Part shown: positions 1-8,197 of the stretch, piece after piece | How positions within the stretch are numbered: the first letter of the stretch is position 1 | How the letters are laid out: each line of letters begins with the position of its first letter | Assembly: GCA_947455705.1 (NCBI GenBank) | Contig: CANGPO010000002.1 | Coordinates: forward strand, 1 to 63,169 | Reading direction: 5' to 3' | DNA length: 63,169 nt | Source of the DNA: Actinomycetota bacterium | GTDB taxonomy: Bacteria > Actinomycetota > Actinomycetes > S36-B12 > CAIYMF01 | Position numbers and translations under genes: made by a program | Notes under the pieces: model-generated | Database searches by the model: none | Seen by the model: the letters and a program-made list of their open reading frames with translations, nothing else | Told to the model about the DNA's origin: nothing

Positions 1-604
1 ACTCATCCTCTCGGACGGCAGGGCGCTTCGCCGGCGGTGACGCCGGAGCAGCAGACTTCGCCGGCGGTGACGCCGGAGCAGCAGACTTGGCCGGCGGTGA
101 CGCCGGAGCAGCAGACTTGGCCGGCGGTGACGCCGGAGCAGCAGACTTCGCCGCAGGGGCGGGCTTGACCGGTGCAGCCTTGTTCGCCGGCGCTGCCTTT
201 TTTGCCGGTTCAGCTTTTTTCGCCGGTGCGACCTTCTTCACGGGTTCGGCCTTAGGTGTTGCCACCTTGGCAGGCACAGCCTTCTTTGCTGGTGCAGCGC
301 TAGCCGGTGCGGCCTTTTTTACCGGGGCACTCTTGGCCGCAGCACTCTTGACGGGGGCGCTCTTCGCCGGAGCGCTCTTCGCCGGCACACTCTTCTTGGC
401 TGGCGCCGCCTTGGTCGCCGGGGCAGCCTTCTTAGCCGGCGCTACAGCTTTAGCCGGCGTTGCGGCCTTAGCCACAGCAGCCTTAGCCGGGGTGGCCTTC
501 TTCGCAGGGGCAGCCTTGGTGGCTGGTGCGGCTTTCTTCACCGGTGCTGCCTTCTTGGCAGGCGTGGTTACTTGGGCTGACGTGGCCTTCTTCTGCGCGG
601 CCAT
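1..604 (-). CDS. Lys/Ala/Pro-rich N-terminus of probable DksA/TraR-type zinc-finger protein (3' end outside window)
   Basis: Translation from the ATG at 604 starts MAAQKKATSAQVTTPAKKA and continues for about 195 residues of PAKKA/PVKKA-type repeats. It leaves the window at ...KRPAVREDE with no stop. What is seen is only a basic, disordered tail of about 201 residues. The identification rests on two points. Actinobacterial DksA/TraR C4-zinc-finger proteins carry exactly this kind of tail followed by an acidic junction, and such a gene normally follows wag31/ileS and precedes lspA, the position found here. A histone H1-like or HU-type nucleoid protein is the main alternative. The zinc finger itself is not in the window. 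Confidence 0.6.
   Translation of the reverse strand, partial: MAAQKKATSAQVTTPAKKAAPVKKAAPATKAAPAKKATPAKAAVAKAATPAKAVAPAKKAAPATKAAPAKKSVPAKSAPAKSAPVKSAAAKSAPVKKAAPASAAPAKKAVPAKVATPKAEPVKKVAPAKKAEPAKKAAPANKAAPVKPAPAAKSAAPASPPAKSAAPASPPAKSAAPASPPAKSAAPASPPAKRPAVREDE
31..150. repeat. Four tandem 30-bp in-frame repeats
   Basis: Four copies of a 30-bp unit lie head to tail (31-60, 61-90, 91-120, 121-150). They differ only at position 29 of the unit (c or g). On the minus strand each encodes the decapeptide KSAAPASPPA inside the basic tail. The near-identity of the copies indicates recent slippage expansion. Confidence 0.95.
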
Positions 605-827
605 TGCGACTCCTGACGTTGCACCATGTGCCGATGCGACACACTCATCTAGTTCGAGGCCGTCAACGCATCACCAGGTCGGAAATCCGTCGACATGTCG
701 AACCACAACCCCCTGTGGGTTCTCCAAGGGAGTCGTCGAATGGTAAGAGTTACACGTTGATTGATCAAACAGGCGCGCCGCTTAATCGGCAAGAAATCCA
801 CTAATTCGGCACATTTACGCACACTAA

Positions 828-1121
828 TCACGGTAATTCACCGCGTAGAGCGTCAATTCGCTCGTCGAAATCTGGCGGTACTTGGTCAATCTCAAGGATC
901 TTTGCCCGGCTGGTAAAGCCACTGATCAGGTGCACCTGTCCACGTTTCACACCAACGGCCGAGGCCACCGCAACGAGTACCGCCTCGGTGGCCGCACCGT
1001 CAATGGCACGCTCGCGCACAGCCACAATCAGCAGGCTGGACGTACCGTCGTCGCGCACTCCCCCAACCGCTGGGCGTGCTGCACCGGGACGCACCCATAC
1101 AGCCAGCCGACGCGAAGACAT
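828..1121 (-). CDS. DUF167 (YggU-like) family protein
   Basis: This 97-residue protein begins MSSRRLAVWVRPGAARPAVGG and shows the DUF167 pattern: an N-terminal strand with V-x-P-G-A, a central ERAIDGAATEAVLVAVASAVGV segment equivalent to the family's 'A..G.AN..l...la..lgv', and GFTSRAKILEI near the end. Function is unknown in the family. An alternative in-frame ATG lies at 1175 (18 residues longer); the start at 1121 gives the usual length. The gene is divergent from ileS and probably belongs to the same leftward block as the DksA-like gene. In many bacteria this family sits beside yggT, which is also nearby (5637-5945). Confidence 0.8.
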   Translation of the reverse strand: MSSRRLAVWVRPGAARPAVGGVRDDGTSSLLIVAVRERAIDGAATEAVLVAVASAVGVKRGQVHLISGFTSRAKILEIDQVPPDFDERIDALRGELP

Positions 1122-1204
1122 ATCCCGCAGCCTGCCACGCTCTGGGCGCGATAGACTGTGCAACACGTCAGACATGCAATGACGGGGACGCGTTGCTCTG
1201 CAAG

Positions 1205-1449
1205 CAGCCACGAGCGATCCGGGGATGGTGTGAGCCCGGAGGAGATGCGCAGACGCAGTATCACCCCAGCAGCTGCCAGAAGAGCCGGATTCCTTCCGGG
1301 GTAGACCTGGTCGTCTGAGGTATGTGAGTGGGATAGGCAGATGCTTATCCAAGGAGGGTGGTACCGCGGGTTTTCCGGTCGCACGTAAAGGATCGGTAGC
1401 TCGTCCCTTCGTCCACGCACTGTCCCCAGTGCACCTGCGACGACGGAGG
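1205..1449 (+). promoter_or_regulatory. T-box riboswitch (isoleucine, translational type) of ileS
   Basis: The conserved T-box AGGGTGGTACCGCG is at 1355-1368, with the tRNA-acceptor-pairing TGGT at 1359-1362. About 95 nt upstream, in an AGTATC context, ATC at 1260-1262 can act as the isoleucine specifier. Stem I flanks pair between about 1215-1221 and 1284-1290. Downstream there is no U-tract terminator. Instead CCTTCGTC (1406-1413) can pair with GACGGAGG (1442-1449), which contains the Shine-Dalgarno sequence, around an inner stem GCACTG/CAGTGC (1417-1422/1427-1432). This layout matches the class known from actinobacterial ileS leaders, in which uncharged tRNA-Ile frees the ribosome binding site. 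The 5' boundary is approximate. Confidence 0.9.
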
Positions 1450-1453
1450 CTTG

Positions 1454-4400
1454 ATGTACCGCCCGGTTCCACCACAGCTTGATCTGCGTTCCATGGACTA
1501 TCAGGTCCTAGATTTCTGGCGCGAAAACAACGTGTTCGCCACCTCCCTTGCCGCCACCGAAGGACGCCCCCTGTGGGTATTCAACGAAGGCCCGCCAACC
1601 GCGAATGGCAAGCCGGGCACCCATCACGTCGAGGCGCGCGTGTTCAAAGACGTGTTTCCTCGATACCGAACGATGAAGGGGTACCACGTCCCGCGCAAGG
1701 CTGGCTGGGATTGCCACGGTCTTCCGGTGGAGTTGGCAGTTGAGAAGGAATTGGGCTTCTCCGGAAAGAAAGACATCGAGGCTTACGGGATCGCCGAATT
1801 TAATGCCAAGTGTCGCGAGTCGGTACTACGCCACGTCGATGAATTCGCTGCGCTCACAGAGCGTATGGGCTACTGGGTCGACATGGGTGACGCCTACTGG
1901 ACCATGGATGCGGAGTACGTCGAGAGTGTGTGGTGGTCTCTGGCACAGATCTTCAAGAAGGGTCTGCTCGTTCAAGACCATCGAGTAACCCCGTACTGCC
2001 CACGATGCGGTACCGGCCTGTCGGATCACGAACTTGCCCAGGGTTACGAAACAGTTGTCGATCCGTCCGTCTACGTTCGTTTCCCGCTCGCATCAGGTGA
2101 GTTCGTGGATCGGTATCCCGGAATCACCATGGTGGTCTGGACGACTACCCCGTGGACCTTGATTTCCAACACTGCTTGCGCAGTTAACCCGGTTCTGACG
2201 TACGCGGTCGTACGCGCTGCCAACGGCGAGATTGTCATTGTTGCCGATGCTCTGCGAGAACAGGTGATTGGTGAAGACTCGCAGGTCTTAGAGACGTTTC
2301 TTGGCGAATCACTAGTTGGCACCTCGTATGTACGTCCATTTGACGGCGTCGCCTTCCCTGAAACCGACGCCCCAGTCCACACCGTCTTGGCGGCAGATTT
2401 CGTCACCGTTGAAGACGGCTCGGGCATCGTGCATGAGGCACCAGCCTTCGGCGCCGAGGACTTGGCGCTGTGTCGCCGCTACGGACTGCCCGTGGTCAAT
2501 CCATTGCGACCCGATGGAACCTTCGACGCTGACGTTCCGCTCGTCGGTGGACTGTTCTTCAAGAAGGCAGACGAAGTTATCGTCGACGATCTCGGTGCGC
2601 GCGGACTCCTCTACCGCCATCTGCCCTATGAGCACTCGTACCCGCATTGCTGGCGCTGCCACACTCCGCTGGTTTATTACGCACAGCCGTCGTGGTACAT
2701 CCGCACGACAGAAATCAAAGACGCGCTCCTTCGTGAAAACGAAGCGACGGACTGGCATCCCAACACGATCAAGTGGGGGCGGTACGGCGACTGGCTCAAC
2801 AACAACATCGACTGGGCCTTGTCACGCAGCCGCTACTGGGGTACCCCGCTGCCACTTTGGCGATGCGAAGAGGGTCACATCACCTGTGTTGAATCACGCG
2901 CAGATCTGGGCGCGCGCGTCGGTGCAGATCTATCAGATCTCGATCCACACCGACCCTTCGTCGACGAGGTCACCTTCGATTGTCCCGACTGTGGATTGAC
3001 AGCCAACCGAGTTCCAGAAGTTATTGACGCCTGGTACGACAGTGGCGCTATGCCCTTCGCGCAGTTCGGATATCCGCATCGCGGTCAGGATGAGTTTGCC
3101 AATCGCTACCCGGCCGACTTCATCTGCGAGGCGATCGATCAAACCCGCGGTTGGTTCTACACGCTGATGGCTGTTGGCACGCTCGTGTTCGACAAGTCCT
3201 CGTACAAGACCGTCCTTTGCCTCGGACACATCTTGGACGAAGAAGGCCGCAAGATGAGCAAGCACCTTGGCAACGTCCTGGAGCCCATTCCGCTTATGGA
3301 CGATCACGGTGCCGACGCAGTGCGCTGGTTTATGCTCGCCGGTGGTTCACCATGGCAGGCACGACGCGTCGGCCACGGCACAATCCAAGAGGTCGTCCGC
3401 AAGACGTTGCTGACCTACTGGAACGTGGTGAGTTTCCAGGCTCTCTATGCACGTGAATCCGATGTCGACCCGAGCACAGTGCAGGCGCCTGCATTTAACG
3501 ATCGTCCAGCACTCGATCGATGGGCGTTGTCCGAGGCTCATCGCCTCGCGCGTGACGTGGACGCAGCATTGGAGGCATACGACACTCAGCGCGCGGGACG
3601 ACTGCTATCGGCGTACATCGACGATCTGTCAAATTGGTACGTGCGTCGCTCACGTCGTCGCTTCTGGGCTGGCGATGCCTCGGCTCTGGCCACACTTCAC
3701 CAATGCTTGTCGATCGTCACTCTCGTGATGGCACCGTTCACGCCGTTCATTACTGAGCGGGTGTGGCAGGACTTGTTCGCGGCAACGGATCCCGAACTAC
3801 CACCGTCTGTCCATCTGGCGCCGTGGCCCACCGTCGACGATCAGGTCATCAGTGATGAGCTCTCCGAGAACATGGCTCTTGTTCGCCGACTCGTTGAGTT
3901 GGGTCGCGCTGCGCGAGCAACGTCCGGGGTGAAAACCCGTCAGCCACTGGGTCGTGCACTCGTTGCCGCTCAGGGCTGGGATCGCCTGCCCGATGAACTA
4001 CGTGCCGAGGTTTCCGACGAACTCAACTGCGGTGAACTGCTGTCGCTGGGAGGAACGCAGGCAGACCTTGTCGACGTTAGCGTCAAGGCGAACTACCGTG
4101 CGCTCGGCAAGCGATTTGGGAAGAACACCCCTAACGTCGCCGACGCTATCGCCGCTGCCGATCCTGCGGAACTCGTTGTGGCACTTAGGGATGCGAGCGC
4201 ATCAGTCATCGTCGATGGCGATGTTATCCCGATCTCAGACGAGGATGTCATCATCACCGAGACCCCGCGTACTGGGTGGGCGGTGGCAAGTGACGCTGGT
4301 GAGACCATTGCACTGGACTTGAACGTGACACCGGAGCTTCGTCGCGCCGGTCTAGCCCGCGAAATGGTGCGCCTGATTCAAGATGCGCGTAAGAGTTCGG

Positions 4401-4609
4401 GATTTGAAGTGTCCGATCGCATTAGCTGCTGGTGGTCCGCTACCGATTCAGACCTCGCTGATGCTCTTCGTGAACACGGCGTCAACATCGCGAACGAGGT
4501 GCTCGCAACCTCCTTCGCGGAAGGTTCAGCACCCCAGGCAGTCGACTCTGACACCACTGTCACGGACGACGAGTTCGGGCTCACGATCACGGTTCGCCGA
4601 AATAGCTAA
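1454..4609 (+). CDS. ileS: Isoleucyl-tRNA synthetase
   Basis: This 1051-residue class I synthetase charges tRNA-Ile. The HIGH-type signature lies in NGKPGTHHVEAR (about residue 55) and the KMSKS-type loop is KMSKH at about residue 600. The CP1 editing region contains the WTTTPWTL segment, Cys-pair zinc motifs follow (CPRCG, CWRCH, CPDCG), and the C-terminus is a long anticodon-binding extension. The length and the H in KMSKH resemble the eukaryote-like type 2 enzymes found in actinobacteria, a type often insensitive to mupirocin (family knowledge, not tested). The ATG at 1454 is used because GGAGG (1445-1449) precedes it; a TTG directly upstream at 1451 is possible. Regulated by the T-box leader. 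It converges on wag31. Confidence 0.97.
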   Translation: MYRPVPPQLDLRSMDYQVLDFWRENNVFATSLAATEGRPLWVFNEGPPTANGKPGTHHVEARVFKDVFPRYRTMKGYHVPRKAGWDCHGLPVELAVEKELGFSGKKDIEAYGIAEFNAKCRESVLRHVDEFAALTERMGYWVDMGDAYWTMDAEYVESVWWSLAQIFKKGLLVQDHRVTPYCPRCGTGLSDHELAQGYETVVDPSVYVRFPLASGEFVDRYPGITMVVWTTTPWTLISNTACAVNPVLTYAVVRAANGEIVIVADALREQVIGEDSQVLETFLGESLVGTSYVRPFDGVAFPETDAPVHTVLAADFVTVEDGSGIVHEAPAFGAEDLALCRRYGLPVVNPLRPDGTFDADVPLVGGLFFKKADEVIVDDLGARGLLYRHLPYEHSYPHCWRCHTPLVYYAQPSWYIRTTEIKDALLRENEATDWHPNTIKWGRYGDWLNNNIDWALSRSRYWGTPLPLWRCEEGHITCVESRADLGARVGADLSDLDPHRPFVDEVTFDCPDCGLTANRVPEVIDAWYDSGAMPFAQFGYPHRGQDEFANRYPADFICEAIDQTRGWFYTLMAVGTLVFDKSSYKTVLCLGHILDEEGRKMSKHLGNVLEPIPLMDDHGADAVRWFMLAGGSPWQARRVGHGTIQEVVRKTLLTYWNVVSFQALYARESDVDPSTVQAPAFNDRPALDRWALSEAHRLARDVDAALEAYDTQRAGRLLSAYIDDLSNWYVRRSRRRFWAGDASALATLHQCLSIVTLVMAPFTPFITERVWQDLFAATDPELPPSVHLAPWPTVDDQVISDELSENMALVRRLVELGRAARATSGVKTRQPLGRALVAAQGWDRLPDELRAEVSDELNCGELLSLGGTQADLVDVSVKANYRALGKRFGKNTPNVADAIAAADPAELVVALRDASASVIVDGDVIPISDEDVIITETPRTGWAVASDAGETIALDLNVTPELRRAGLAREMVRLIQDARKSSGFEVSDRISCWWSATDSDLADALREHGVNIANEVLATSFAEGSAPQAVDSDTTVTDDEFGLTITVRRNS

Positions 4610-4623
4610 AAATGCTAGCAGAC

Positions 4624-4667
4624 ATGATGAAGCCCGCCTCACCACATGGTCAGGCGGGCTTCATCAT
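4624..4667. terminator. Bidirectional terminator between ileS and wag31
   Basis: A 16-bp perfect stem, ATGATGAAGCCCGCCT / AGGCGGGCTTCATCAT, with a 12-nt loop lies between the two convergent genes. There is no long T-run on either side, as is common for actinobacterial terminators. Confidence 0.85.
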
Positions 4668-4677
4668 GAACTAGGTC

Positions 4678-5439
4678 TTACGGCTGTGCCGGCGGAGGCG
4701 TGAACGGGTTCGGCGCTGCCGGCGGCGGTGGTGGTGGCGTCAACGACGGCCCTGCTGAGCCAGGCACCTGGGGCATTGCCGGCGGCACTGGTGGAGCCGG
4801 AGGCGCTACAACCACCTGCGGCGTTGGAGCGGCAGGGGCAGGGGCCGACGGAGCCGGAGCGGCAGGAGCCGGAGCGGCGGGAGTCGCAGCGGCAGGTGCT
4901 GCCGGCGCCGACGGGGCGTCAGTGCGACCTTCCAGATCCCGCAGAGCTGCTTCGTAATGCTGACGCAACCTGCTGCGGTACTCCCGCTCGAATGCGCGGA
5001 GTTCTTCGATGCGACGCTCAAGTGAGGTGCGGTCGATCTGACCCTGACGTTCAAGGTCGGCAACCTTGACTCGGGCAGCGCTCACCATGTCTTCGGCCTC
5101 AATGCGCGCACGCGTGGTGTGTTCCTCTGCTGTGCGCTGCGCCAGAGCGAGCATGGCAACGGCCTGTTCATTCACGTTCTGTGCTGCAGGAGCTGCCTGA
5201 ACAACGGGCGCAGCAACCGGCGGCGGCGGCGGAGCCTGAACCGGCGCGGCAGCGGCGCGCGCAGCACCCTGCTCAGCAGCGGCAAGCCGTCCGCGTAGCT
5301 CGGCATTCTCCCGCTGAAGTGCACCGAGTTCGAGTTCGACCTGATCGAGGAAGGCATCAACCTCGTCCATTTCGTACCCACTCTTGCGCTTGGCGGTAGA
5401 GAACTGCTTGTTACGTACGTCCTCTGGGGTCAAGGCCAT
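4678..5439 (-). CDS. wag31: DivIVA/Wag31 polar growth and cell-shape protein
   Basis: The 253-residue protein starts MALTPEDVRNKQFSTAKRK, then YEMDEVDAFLDQVELELGALQ, which is the membrane-binding DivIVA N-terminal domain. Coiled coil follows in two segments (about residues 28-60 and 105-165, separated by a Pro/Ala linker). The tail from about 170 to the end is almost entirely Pro/Ala. In actinomycetes this protein marks growing poles and recruits cell-wall synthesis. The ATG at 5439 is chosen because AAGGTG sits 8 nt upstream and it matches the family start; a GTG at 5448 would add only three residues. A TAGTCT -10-like element lies upstream. It is last in the dcw cluster, with its own probable promoter after the hairpin at 5595-5613. 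Confidence 0.95.
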   Translation of the reverse strand: MALTPEDVRNKQFSTAKRKSGYEMDEVDAFLDQVELELGALQRENAELRGRLAAAEQGAARAAAAPVQAPPPPPVAAPVVQAAPAAQNVNEQAVAMLALAQRTAEEHTTRARIEAEDMVSAARVKVADLERQGQIDRTSLERRIEELRAFEREYRSRLRQHYEAALRDLEGRTDAPSAPAAPAAATPAAPAPAAPAPSAPAPAAPTPQVVVAPPAPPVPPAMPQVPGSAGPSLTPPPPPPAAPNPFTPPPAQP

Positions 5440-5594
5440 CAGAATCACACCTTGTCGCTGTAGTTCGACTGAAAAGTACTTCTCGTTAGACTACCGGGCT
5501 AATCGGTAACTCATGGTAGATCCTGCGCAAGGTCGGAGACCAATTCGCTAACACAGGGTGAACAAGAAAATTCGTTGACTAAGAATCACAGCTC

Positions 5595-5613
5595 GTGGGC
5601 TGGCCGAGCCCAC
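5595..5613 (-). terminator. Hairpin after yggT
   Basis: GTGGGCT / AGCCCAC pair across a 5-nt loop, 24 nt past the yggT stop on the minus strand. It probably separates yggT from wag31. No U-tract is present. Confidence 0.5.
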
Positions 5614-5636
5614 ACAAGGTGGTGAGACGCGCTCTT

Positions 5637-5945
5637 CTAGAAGCGAGACACCACATTGATCAGGATCTGAACACCGATCAAAACGATCAGAAAGGCGATA
5701 TCGAAGGAGATGTTGCCGATCCGAATCGGTGGAATAACCCGTCGAAGAGCTTTAATCGGTGGATCGGTCACCGTGTAAATCGCCTCAACGATCACCAGAA
5801 CAGCGCCCTGCGGTCGCCAATCCCGGGCGAAGATGACGACATAGTCAAGAACCAACCGAGCAATCAAAATCACCAGGTAGATGGTCAGGATTGTGCTGAG
5901 AGTACTTCCAACGATGGACGTACCGAGGGTCACGAGGTCATCCAA
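5637..5945 (-). CDS. YggT family membrane protein
   Basis: This 102-residue protein has two hydrophobic segments (about residues 12-36 and 78-98). Between them is a conserved RDWRPQG...IYTVTDPPIKALRRVIPPI segment, which is the YggT signature. The family lies between sepF and wag31 in most actinobacterial dcw clusters and is thought to act at the membrane in envelope or division processes. A precise role is not established. It follows sepF by 35 bp in the same orientation. Confidence 0.92.
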   Translation of the reverse strand: MDDLVTLGTSIVGSTLSTILTIYLVILIARLVLDYVVIFARDWRPQGAVLVIVEAIYTVTDPPIKALRRVIPPIRIGNISFDIAFLIVLIGVQILINVVSRF

Positions 5946-5980
5946 TGTCCGGTGGGGTCATCACGTACGAAAGCGCACGA

Positions 5981-6568
5981 TCAGCTCTGATTGAAAAAGC
6001 CATCCTGCGCAAGTTTACGTGCCTCTGCGGCGACATCGACATTCGCTGGCGACAGTAGGAACACCTTGTTCGTCACGCGCTCGATCGTTCCGCGCAGTCC
6101 GAACACAAGTCCGGCAGCAAAATCGACGATGCGCTTGGCATCAACGTCATCCATCTCCGTCAGATTCATGATGACGGGTACGTTCTCGCGGAACTCTTCG
6201 CCGATTCGGCGCGCATCGTTGTAGGAACGTGGGTGCAGGGTCGTGATCCGGTAAGCGTCACCGGCGCCCATTGCGTCAACCTCGTTGTCAAAGACAACCT
6301 CGCGCGCTACGGCTGTGGTGCTGCTGTACGAACGGGTATCAACGTTGCTGGGACGAGGTGCACCCGACCGTGGGTCAAGGGTGCGAACCGATGACGACGT
6401 GGTGGGTCGCTGTTCGGACCGTGGCTCGCGCGTAGCCGTCGACGAGTAAGACGATCGAGGCTGCGCGTAACTTGTGCGCTCCTCGTCGTACTCAAGATCC
6501 TGATCAACGTAATCGGCGTCGTCCTCGACCAACCCGAGATACACGGCCATCTTGCGCATGGTGCTCAT
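5981..6568 (-). CDS. sepF: Cell division protein SepF
   Basis: The 195-residue protein begins [20 protein letters not shown], the N-terminal membrane-binding helix of actinobacterial SepF, followed by a charged, Ser-rich linker. The C-terminal SepF fold (about residues 105-185) is present with [19 protein letters not shown] and [10 protein letters not shown]. SepF anchors FtsZ to the membrane in organisms lacking FtsA, and no ftsA occurs here. The FtsZ encoded at 8198-9370 ends in [10 protein letters not shown], the type of tail SepF binds. AAAGGAG lies 6 nt before the ATG. Confidence 0.96.
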   Translation of the reverse strand: MSTMRKMAVYLGLVEDDADYVDQDLEYDEERTSYAQPRSSYSSTATREPRSEQRPTTSSSVRTLDPRSGAPRPSNVDTRSYSSTTAVAREVVFDNEVDAMGAGDAYRITTLHPRSYNDARRIGEEFRENVPVIMNLTEMDDVDAKRIVDFAAGLVFGLRGTIERVTNKVFLLSPANVDVAAEARKLAQDGFFNQS

Positions 6569-6603
6569 ATCGCACTCCTTTTAAACCTCGCTTGGCCGCT
6601 ACG

Positions 6604-7347
6604 TTACCCGACCTTGGGGCGTCGTCCGAGTACCGCGGTACCTATTCGAATATGTGTCGTGCCTGCAAAAACGGCCTCTTCCAGATCGTCGGACATCCCT
6701 GCAGACATGACGGTGACGTCCGGACATTGATCTTTGAGCCCCTGATACATCGCGTATAGGCGATCAAAGGCGGGCCGTGGATCTGCCCCTAGAGGTGCCA
6801 CAGCCATCACCCCCGTCAGTTTCAGTGACTGCGACGTCATGAGCGCCTCAACCAATCCAGGAATATCCGCCGAAGCGGTGCCACCCCGATGCGGCTCAGG
6901 TGGCTCTTGCAGATCTACCTGAATCAACACATCGATCTGCCGTTCGCACTCCTGTGCGCCGCGATCGAGGGCAGCCACAAGCTCGATCCGATCCACCGAT
7001 TCCACCACATCGGCGTACTGCGCCACCGCGCGACATTTGTTTCGCTGGAGTTGGCCGATGAAATGCCAGCGAAGGTTGAGGTCGCGCAAGCGGTCGTGCT
7101 TGGCTACTGCTTCTTGATGACGATTTTCCGCAACATCGACGATGCCTAACGACGACAAAAGCGCAACATCTTCCGCCGGCCATGTCTTCGTTACCGCAAC
7201 AAGCTGCACGGAACCTGCGGGACGATACGCCGCCACCTCCGCGGCTGATATGCGGGCACGCACGTCCGCCAGATTGGCCGCGAGTTCGTCACGACGATCC
7301 CACTGATCCTCTGGCATAGGCGACTGCACATTCGTCACGTCGTTCAT
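6604..7347 (-). CDS. YggS family pyridoxal-phosphate homeostasis protein
   Basis: The 247-residue protein is an alanine-racemase-like TIM barrel of the YggS/PROSC type. The PLP lysine is in LVAVTKTWP (about residue 53), with ENRHQEA, WHFIGQLQRNK and SAGMSDDLEEAV as the other family blocks. The family binds PLP without known catalysis and buffers vitamin B6. It sits 3 bp after pgeF and before sepF, the usual actinobacterial order. An N-terminal extension of about 15 residues precedes the conserved fold, so an internal start cannot be excluded. Confidence 0.94.
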   Translation of the reverse strand: MNDVTNVQSPMPEDQWDRRDELAANLADVRARISAAEVAAYRPAGSVQLVAVTKTWPAEDVALLSSLGIVDVAENRHQEAVAKHDRLRDLNLRWHFIGQLQRNKCRAVAQYADVVESVDRIELVAALDRGAQECERQIDVLIQVDLQEPPEPHRGGTASADIPGLVEALMTSQSLKLTGVMAVAPLGADPRPAFDRLYAMYQGLKDQCPDVTVMSAGMSDDLEEAVFAGTTHIRIGTAVLGRRPKVG

Positions 7348-7350
7348 CGG

Positions 7351-8091
7351 CTACACCTTTACCCGATCAGTCAAGGCGATCATCGCCCCGTGTCGACCCG
7401 TGATCCCATCACGTCGATAGGAAAACAGCTTCGGATCTTCCATGGTGCAACCACCCCAGGTGGTGGTTCGTACCCCACGATCGCGGAGTTGTTGCATTAC
7501 GCCGCGACGAATATCCAGACCTAGCGAGCCGTCCTCGCGAAGGGTTCCAGCGTCGGCGGCCGCACTGACCGTTGCGTCAAACCGCGCCTGATCTACCGAA
7601 TAGCACTGCCCGCACGCACTTGGTCCGACGACTGCGGTGATCCGATCAACCTGCGCACCCACATCACACATGGCAGCCACGACGCTGGCAGTGACGTTGG
7701 ACTCGATCCCCCGCCAACCGGAATGCGCAACACCGATGACCCCAGCTATCGCATCGCCAAGAACGATGGGTGCACAATCTGCCCCCACCACGAGCAGCGC
7801 GCGTCCAGCAGTACTAGACACCATGGCGTCAACATCTGGAACCGGGGACACAGTGGCGGAATCGACGATTCCAACGTCATTGCCATGTACGGGAGCCATC
7901 GCAATCACCTGATCGACGTCCACGCCGATCAACGCGCTCACCTTGGCACGGTTCTGACGCACGAACTGCGGATCATCCCCGACATGTTCAGCCAGATTGA
8001 GTGAGTCAAACGGTGGTGCGCTGCTACCCATGGTGCGATCGGTAAATGCCCAACGAATGTTGGTCCCGAAACTTCCTTCAGCGATGGCCAT
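7351..8091 (-). CDS. pgeF: Peptidoglycan editing factor PgeF (laccase-domain family)
   Basis: This 246-residue member of the YlmD/YfiH laccase-domain family has the metal-binding blocks MAPVHGN, ADCAPIVLGD, GVAHSGWRG and GPSACGQCYSV. Family members bind zinc or copper and have been reported as purine nucleoside phosphorylases and as editors of mis-incorporated muropeptides. The ATG at 8091 is preceded by GGAGGT and starts MAIAEG; an ATG at 8112 would add seven residues. It follows ftsZ after a hairpin, so read-through or a separate promoter is possible. Confidence 0.93.
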   Translation of the reverse strand: MAIAEGSFGTNIRWAFTDRTMGSSAPPFDSLNLAEHVGDDPQFVRQNRAKVSALIGVDVDQVIAMAPVHGNDVGIVDSATVSPVPDVDAMVSSTAGRALLVVGADCAPIVLGDAIAGVIGVAHSGWRGIESNVTASVVAAMCDVGAQVDRITAVVGPSACGQCYSVDQARFDATVSAAADAGTLREDGSLGLDIRRGVMQQLRDRGVRTTTWGGCTMEDPKLFSYRRDGITGRHGAMIALTDRVKV

Positions 8092-8144
8092 GGCACCTCC
8101 ATCATGCCGCACGTAACGACGACTGGCGTGTCAACCGCAATGCA

Positions 8145-8188
8145 GTGAGTCCCCGACCCGACGGCTTACCGTCAGATCGGGGACTCAC
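8145..8188 (-). terminator. Hairpin between ftsZ and pgeF
   Basis: A 12-bp perfect stem (GTGAGTCCCCGA at 8145-8156, TCGGGGACTCAC at 8177-8188) begins 10 nt after the ftsZ stop. An outer CGTAACG/CGTTACG pair (8112-8118/8188-8194) could extend or compete with it. There is no U-tract. It could terminate or attenuate transcription, or act as a 3' processing/stability element for ftsZ mRNA. Confidence 0.7.
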
Positions 8189-8197
8189 GTTACGACA

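Noticed and set aside
31-150. 30-bp repeats considered as CRISPR
   Set aside because: The copies are directly abutting without spacers and are in frame in a coding region.
87-746. Long plus-strand frame rich in Ala/Gly/Phe
   Set aside because: It is the antisense image of the Lys/Ala/Pro repeat tail at 1-604; its composition follows from the repeat, and no Shine-Dalgarno or family match is seen.
4700-5069. Plus-strand Gly/Ala-rich frames opposite wag31
   Set aside because: Shadow of the Pro/Ala-rich tail of Wag31; low complexity only.
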